A stretch of 64,000 nt of DNA, taken from Notospermus geniculatus. Taxonomy: Eukaryota > Nemertea > Pilidiophora > Heteronemertea > Lineidae. Positions 58,405 through 64,000 of the stretch are shown one piece after another. The stretch is from NCBI GenBank assembly GCA_002633025.1, contig NMRB01000227.1, positions 256,877 to 320,876 of the forward strand, read 5' to 3'. Below the pieces are notes generated by a model. That model made no database searches. It saw nothing but the letters and a program-made list of their open reading frames with translations, and was not told the origin of the DNA. Positions within the stretch are counted from its first letter, which is position 1. Every line of letters begins with the position of its first letter. A program made the translations under genes and the position numbers.

Positions 58405-58650
58405 TACCCCCATCACACTGAGCTAGTTCTCAGTACGTTCTTGAAAATTTTGCCGAACGGGCTCAAACTGTGTGCGAACGGAGTGGACGTAGTGGCAACG
58501 TTTTACAGTCTTTTTACGAACTTCATGGACGGGAAGGGTGCTCCAGTACATCGAAGCATTATTTGGCCAAGGGTACACGTTCTAGCCCGTTTTACGATTT
58601 TTTAGGACGGGGCAGGACGTTTTGAGAACGACTTCAGTGTGATGGGGGTA
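58405..58650 (-). mobile_element. Family C element, full-length inverted copy C5
   Basis: A 246-bp element read in reverse: TACCCCCATCACACTGAG at one end, TTCAGTGTGATGGGGGTA at the other. The terminal TA pairs are consistent with TA target duplications. Internal sequence matches C2 closely. Confidence 0.85.
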
Positions 58651-59363
58651 TTACAAAGCATTTTCGGCTCGGCATACTGGTCGGCGTGAAAGTATTAACT
58701 GGCCCGTAGTCTGACGACCTGTCCATGCAGATTCAGTGGCCTGCAGCATTCGATAGTTTCGTAAAGAGGAAACACTTCATCGCGGTTTTCTCGTGCGGCC
58801 AAAGCAGTCATTGCTTCCTTTTGTGAAGGCAAATTAGCTGTACGTCGCTGCATTCAATTTGAAGTCAAAGATAGAGTACAATGCAGTTAGATGCACGAAC
58901 AGGTACACATCACGATTCCCATGATCATGCATAATGCCCCAATGATGCGAAAATGACTAGAACTCAAGAGCTAAATGAACCGATTCTGAATGGGGAAGTT
59001 TAAAAAAGGTGTTAAATGCGTTTCAGCACGTGAGTGGTACTTTTGAGATGGATTTGAAAGGAGCTGTGCGTTTTCAATTGAAATAAAGGCTTCTTACGTG
59101 GCATTGAGGAAAGCGTTTCCGTTGCTTCGTAAAAATGAAGAGCGTGGATGAGACGTGTCCAGAATTAGTCGCTGTTGATTGGGAAATGAAGTCATAGAAA
59201 TGACTCATTGTTTTGTTGTATGCCAAAAACACTCGGTCTATTTTTCTCCTAACTGTATTCGAAACGTTTCAAATCAAATTAAAGCAGTAAAATTCTGAAA
59301 AAGAATTGTTCGATGTTGAACAACCGTAATGTTCTACTTCTGGCATGTCTGGTAGCTCGACTT
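58651..59363. other. No gene recognised
   Basis: Searched for the missing second half of the Ig domain (a DxGxYxC coding segment after an acceptor); none found. Confidence 0.4.
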
Positions 59364-59480
59364 GAAAGTGCCAGCCTGAAGAAGACCCCGGTTGGGCTCG
59401 AAAATTCGCAAAATTTCTGGAGGACGTCTTCGGTTATTACATCATTTTGTGTGTCGCCTTTTGTGCTCTATCTTTGGATA
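59364..59480 (+). repeat. Family R repeat, copy R4
   Basis: GAAAGTGCCAGCCTGAAGAAGA-type start (positions 59364-59385), hairpin GACCCCGGTTGGGCTC and the end TTTTGTGTGTCGCCTTTTGT. A signal-peptide-like frame from 59313 runs into this repeat and is therefore not treated as a gene. Confidence 0.7.
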
Positions 59481-60623
59481 CGTACATGTAATGTTCTACA
59501 CATTTAAAGCGCCACGGTATGCGATCTCTTATGGGTGATTTGACTGCCGACGTAGAGGAAGCCAAAATTTGCAGAGACAGCACTGAATAAGAGTGATAAA
59601 ATATCACGTCCGAGACCGTGGACTTACCCCTCAAGAAAAATGGTGGACGGACTCGGTGCTTGGTTTCTCTCGCCTCTTGTCATCAGAAACTCATACGGAA
59701 AACATTTCTTGCTGAGGGGCATTATCGACTACCGCAGCAGCTCCCCGCAACTCAGTCACACCCAGGTCCATATTCTTCTTTGGGCGAAAACGGCCAACAA
59801 GGAAGAACATCCCGAAAATGTCCCGGAGACGCGACGTCTGTTATCGGCACATTAATCATTCTGGAAAGGCGACCATACCTTGAAAAATCGAATTGAAATT
59901 TTACAATAATATTTCTAGTGGAATATATCAAACTCGAACCTAGACAGGCTTGTTATAACGATGAAGTGTTCTTCACAAGAGGCTTTACCAGTTGGTAATA
60001 GACAATGATAATGCATTAAACATTGCAGTTCTTACCCAACTTACAGTGAAACCACTTCAACAGTTTAGCAGATGCTATTGACAGAAACGGACAAGCGAGT
60101 TCTAGTTTTCCCATTAACCTGCCGATGAAAGTTTTCAAATCCGTTTGCACGGCTTTGAATCGATGCTTGGATTGATGGAAGAGCTAGCCGTTTTTATCAA
60201 GACATCGATACACTTCATCACATTCGCCGTGCGCTGATTCGTAATCGTGAACGTGGAAGCGAAGTGATTTTTCAACTTTTTACCCTTTTAGCCTGATCGA
60301 ATGGTGAGATGTGCAGGAATTCCCTGCGTTGTCCTCGAATTCTAACGATCAGCGATATTCAGGATCGCGAAACTCGAGCAATGGCCTTCGGGCAAGGTAT
60401 AACTGAAAAATGTTGGGCCGCAAAAAGTAGACATTCGTTAGGAAAATGTGCAAAAAGGCTTCGCCGTGGGCATGCCCCGTGAAAAAATGGCAAAAAATAA
60501 ACGTCAGTCATTCAAAAAGAGAGCAGCTGGCATCGGCGTTTCCCACTGCGAAAATTGATCGGCAGCACGTTTTAGGAGAACCAAAGGGAGAAGTGCTTGG
60601 CTATGAAAGGTTGTTCAAACACC
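59481..60623. other. No gene recognised
   Basis: The + frames 59618-59896 and 59640-59855 overlap in a slightly GC-richer patch and are open for 71-92 codons in two frames. Neither has recognised motifs or splice borders. Confidence 0.4.
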
Positions 60624-60941
60624 AGTGTCGAGTGCGAAATCATCGGAACCAATCAGAATGCCCGTTACATACTTACTAGCGAGTAGAATAAGTGGCTAAA
60701 ATGGGAAAGGTCAGGTTTATGGTCAGCCTTATATCACACGACTGTTAGAAGTCAATGCATGTAGTGGAAAAGGTCCGGAACGAAATTTGATTGGTTGCTG
60801 CCCTATTTGGAATAGAATAGGAATTCCAGTCGAGTGCGAAATCATCGGAACCAATCAGAATGCCCGTTACATACTTACTAGCGAGTAGAATAAGTGGCTA
60901 AAATGAGAAAGGTCAAGTTTATGGTCAGCCTTATATCATTA
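60624..60941. repeat. Direct duplication L (two ~113-bp copies)
   Basis: 60624-60736 and 60829-60941 match almost exactly (offset about 206), from GTCGAGTGCGAAATCATC to GTTTATGGTCAGCCTTATAT. The 92-bp spacer between copies is unique. Confidence 0.9.
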
Positions 60942-60991
60942 CACGGATGATGCACATCCGATGATTACGCATGCGACAGCAACCCAAAGGC

Positions 60992-61726
60992 GGGCTTGAA
61001 TCTCTTCACGTCCGTCGCATGCATCTTGTCCAAACAAGGCCATCGACTGCGTCTTTAGCCTTGTCCCAATCGTGTCATCTGCGTTAACTCATAAATTATA
61101 AATGAATCTGACCCCTACTTGACCCCGCTCCCGAGCCAATCAGAACTCGTGAAACAAATCGCCGTTCGGCACTTTCTCTTCTCTTCCCGCACACATTTGT
61201 AACACGGATTTTGATGGCACATCGATTAACCTTCGCACGCCGATGATTGGCTGAGGCTACCTCCTCAGAAGCGGGAAATGTGGTGGATTCAAACCAGGCT
61301 ACATGGCGTCAGGCCAGATAGACTGGTGAGAATCAGATGGTCGCATGGGACAGTAGGCCGTGGTGCCTTGTACCTTGTTTCTTTGCAAGGGCAAGTAAAA
61401 TACCCCATCTATAAGTGAAGAACATAGCTTGAGATGGCCTCTTCCGTACTCACCAGGGCCAATAATGCTATGGCTTCGGCCCTGACGGAAAAATGTAATA
61501 CAAATACGAATAAAGCTTGCATTATGACTGTGCTTCGAACTTGACATCGGTGACTTAAACGTCGCTACGTTGAATTCCTCAAAATTACATGCCGCCGAAT
61601 ATTTTTGAAAAGAGCATAAAAGCCAGTCATCTGAGATATTGGTGATTCCTATGCTGCATCTTGCTTCCACATCCATTATTGTATTTCCTCAACGTAAAAC
61701 ATCGGATGAAGTGATGAATACCCGAG
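60992..61726. repeat. Segmental duplication M, copy 1
   Basis: 735 bp matching 61824-62570. It begins GGGCTTGAATCTCTTCACG, includes dispersed repeat Q (61297-61497) and ends GTGATGAATACCCGAG. The minus-strand frame 61299-61676 is open for 125 codons here but is broken and replaced by a different frame in copy 2, arguing against coding. On the minus strand CCCTG/GTGAGTAC resembles a splice donor. Confidence 0.9.
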
Positions 61727-61823
61727 AACCGTACTATTTTTAGGAGGGCTTTCCCCATGTTGTGGCCGTTCTCCGAAAGGTGACGCCTCTATAGCAAATT
61801 CCCTTCCTAACAGTCGTGAAGGA
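61727..61823. other. Spacer between M copies
   Basis: About 97 bp of unique sequence; no feature. Confidence 0.4.
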
Positions 61824-62570
61824 GGGCTTGAATCTCTTCACGTCCGTCGCATGCATCGTTGTCCAAACAAGGCCATCGATTGCGTCTTTAGCCTTGTCCC
61901 AATCATGTCATCTTTTGCGTTAACTCATAAATTATAAATGAATCTGACCCCTACTTGACCTCGCCTCCGAGCCAATCAGAACTCGTGAAACATATCGCCG
62001 TTCGGCACTTTCTCTTCTCTTTCCGCACACATTTGTAACACGGATTTTGATTGGCACATCGATTAGCCTTCGCACGCCGATGATTGGCTGAGGCTCTACC
62101 TCCTCAGAAGCTGGAAATGTGGTGGATTCAAACCAGGCTATATGGCGTCAGGCCAGATAGACTGGTGCATGAGAATCAGATGGTCGCTTGGGACAGTAGG
62201 CCGGGGTGCCTTGTTACCTGGTTTCTTTGCAAGGGCATGTAAAATACCCCATCCAAGTGAGGAACATGAGTAGCTTGAGATGGCCTCTTCCGTACTCACC
62301 AGGGCCAATAATGCTATGGCTTCAGCCCTGACGGAAAAATGTAATACAAATACAAATAAAGCTTGCATTATGACTGTGCTTCGAACTTGACATCGGTGAC
62401 TTAAACGTCGCTACGTTGAATTCGTCAAAATCACTTGCCGCCGAATATTTTTGAAAAGAGCATAAAAGCCAATCATCTGATATTGGTGATTCCTATGCTG
62501 CATCTTGCTTCCACATCCATTATTGTATTTCCTCAACGTAAAACATCGGATGAAGTGATGAATACCCGAG
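61824..62570. repeat. Segmental duplication M, copy 2
   Basis: Direct-orientation sister of copy 1 (offset 832), with small insertions such as TTG near 61859, TTT near 61914 and GCAT near 62167. It contains repeat Q at 62130-62342. Confidence 0.9.
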
Positions 62571-63702
62571 CGATGGCATGCACATGCAATAGCCGAAAGG
62601 TTATTATGAAACTTTTTCTACGCACATGCCAGCACTTCTAAGGAGTCGCAATTCTGCTCGGCGGTTTTTCGCTCTTGTTTGGTCAGAATGTCAATCTCGC
62701 GATACTTCGTGTGATGAAAAAACAGTGCACAATGGCTGCCGGCAATTATCGAGGTTAAAGTCACTTGGAGGTTTTCTGTGGCGATCGTGATTGGTTTGGG
62801 GGAGGAATTCTCGACCTTTTAATGGACACAGTTTTACTAGATGTAAGCCTGACCTGAACAAAAGTAGTTCCTAGATGGTCGTGACAGTTTTGAGTAGATC
62901 GGTCGCCGATCGTGTTTGGAATTTTACTAAAATCAAACATGATATTCATCATTTAGTATAGTGGCGCTGGGTGTTCAAAGCTGAGGTATTATAGAATGAG
63001 GAAATTTTGAGCTTCAAATGGCCACACGAAGAATACAGTGTCACAGTTGACTGCAGTTCTTGAATTCCATTGATGGTGTCAAATGGGTAAATGCACGTTC
63101 CAACATCAGCCGCTGGTTTTGGAAGGGTCTGTCATCTTACTCGTCAGTCATCTTCACAGGTTCAACGTTAGCAGGCATATATGAAATGCCCTAGCTTAGT
63201 TGCCTGCCTCTTAAAAGCCCCAAGTGATTGATTCACCATGACGTGGGTACATGTAGTTCAACACAGAAGTTCTGCCTCAACGGGAGTCTCTGAGCGCAGC
63301 CTAGTTCACCGTCACAGCTAATCGCAGCTCACCACAGCAGCCGTAAGGATGGGGCACTTAGCTTGATAACGGAAGTATTCCATCTGTCAACATTAAACGA
63401 AGGAAACGTGACGAATGGTTCCCCGGTTCTCCATCTGGCAGACGACCGAATGACTCATTATAAGAAAGGTCGCTAAGAAGGCTATTGGGTGCATACTTGG
63501 GTATCCAATTCCGGACAGTTTCGTCCCAGCTACCTCTAAGCAAGGGAATGGCCTGACCCAAACGAGCGCTGTTTAGGTAAGCAGTCAGCCGCGCTTATCG
63601 CCAAAAGACGGCAGCAAAGTTGTATCGGACCAATACAATATAAAATCCTCCTGATTGGTGCTCAATCAGCCATGAATGAGTCCGCCAGGCATTGAATGGG
63701 CA
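62571..63702. other. No gene recognised
   Basis: Short unsupported frames on the minus strand (62761-62952, 63358-63561). Contains at about 63577-63620 the short phrase GCGCTTATCGCCAAAAGACG shared with about 30563. Confidence 0.4.
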
Positions 63703-63830
63703 TCCTAGCTACGATAGAGGGCAGCACACCGAAACTCGGTCCTATACAATGGATGGCTTTTGTGTGGGAAATTGATCAGGACCGAGTTGCCAGTTTCATT
63801 TCAATAGATTTAACCACTGGTGACACCTAT
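63703..63830. repeat. Dispersed repeat P, copy 2
   Basis: ATAGAGGGCAGCACACCGAA, then GGGAAATTGATCAGGAC, TTTCATTTCAATAG and ACCACTGGTGACA, aligned with 57440-57573. Similarity of about 80 percent by eye. Confidence 0.65.
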
Positions 63831-64000
63831 TGAGGCAGTGAGCTAGGATCCTCATTGGACCACATTGACTCCTACTGGTCATGTGATTGACAGCTCCTAG
63901 TGTATCCTTGTCTTCTGTACAATTTGCCTTTTGTGGAAAGAATACAATGTAATTGTAAGAAAAGCAGAATTTTCCTGGGTTTTCGTGGGTGTGGCGATGT
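63831..64000. other. Nothing recognised to window end
   Basis: 170 bp with no feature. Confidence 0.5.

Noticed and set aside
59377-59402. Hammerhead-ribozyme-like core (CTGAAGA, stem, GAAA) in family R
   Set aside because: An extra A lies between the core and stem II, and no partners for stems I and III are found; a common retroelement hairpin explains it.
59313-59507. Signal-peptide-like start (hydrophobic stretch after Met)
   Set aside because: The frame runs directly into family R repeat sequence; no splice donor separates them.
61299-61676. 125-codon minus-strand frame
   Set aside because: Lies over dispersed repeat Q and duplication M; copy 2 has indels that abolish the same frame.

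Overview
The window is eukaryotic genomic DNA, almost certainly from a marine invertebrate animal. No reading frame is longer than about 170 codons, there is no operon-like packing, and the only convincing coding sequence is an exon with canonical splice sites. The self-complementary word TACATGTA recurs throughout. This, together with CORE-free tRNA-type SINEs, many short inverted-repeat elements and an Ig-superfamily exon, is reminiscent of lancelets, but other deuterostomes or lophotrochozoans are possible. The taxonomic call is inference.

The window is gene-poor and repeat-rich. The best gene evidence is a phase 1-1 exon (57860-58114, + strand) encoding the first two thirds of an Ig-like V/C domain, with a truncated paralogue of the same exon at 55240-55310. 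Three weaker exon candidates are listed at 24746-24822 (+), 51160-51335 (+) and 44647-44871 (-). A strong recursive-splice-site motif (polypyrimidine tract, then CAG followed directly by GTAAGT) lies at 19826-19854 (+). If it is real, much of the window is a long + strand intron.

Layout. 1-9 kb: an E-box-rich minisatellite, the first copies of dispersed families F, I and E, and a Harbinger-like element with TAA target duplications. 11.5-15.4 kb: foldback element D1, a 0.95 kb duplicated block (N1/N2) and a 390-bp near-perfect foldback. 18-29 kb: repeat O, family F copies (one between 41-bp direct repeats), the recursive-splice motif, a tRNA-derived SINE, a hAT-like 8-bp-TSD element and family E. 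31-36.6 kb: more F and E copies, one F copy carrying a nested 162-bp palindromic element. 37.5-44.1 kb: a run of duplications (K, J, H) built around foldback families I and G. 44-51 kb: mostly unannotated, with fragments of families R, C and Q. 51.6-58.7 kb: duplicated block B around an assembly gap, then duplicated block A carrying the Ig exon, with a 376-bp element whose empty site survives in the sister copy. 60.6-62.6 kb: duplications L and M.

The main biology visible here is mobile-element dynamics and repeated local segmental duplication, at least eight separate pairs in 64 kb, one of which copied and then broke an Ig-domain exon. No complete gene, RNA gene or CRISPR array is present. 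Repeat families are lettered arbitrarily for cross-reference; these letters are not database names.
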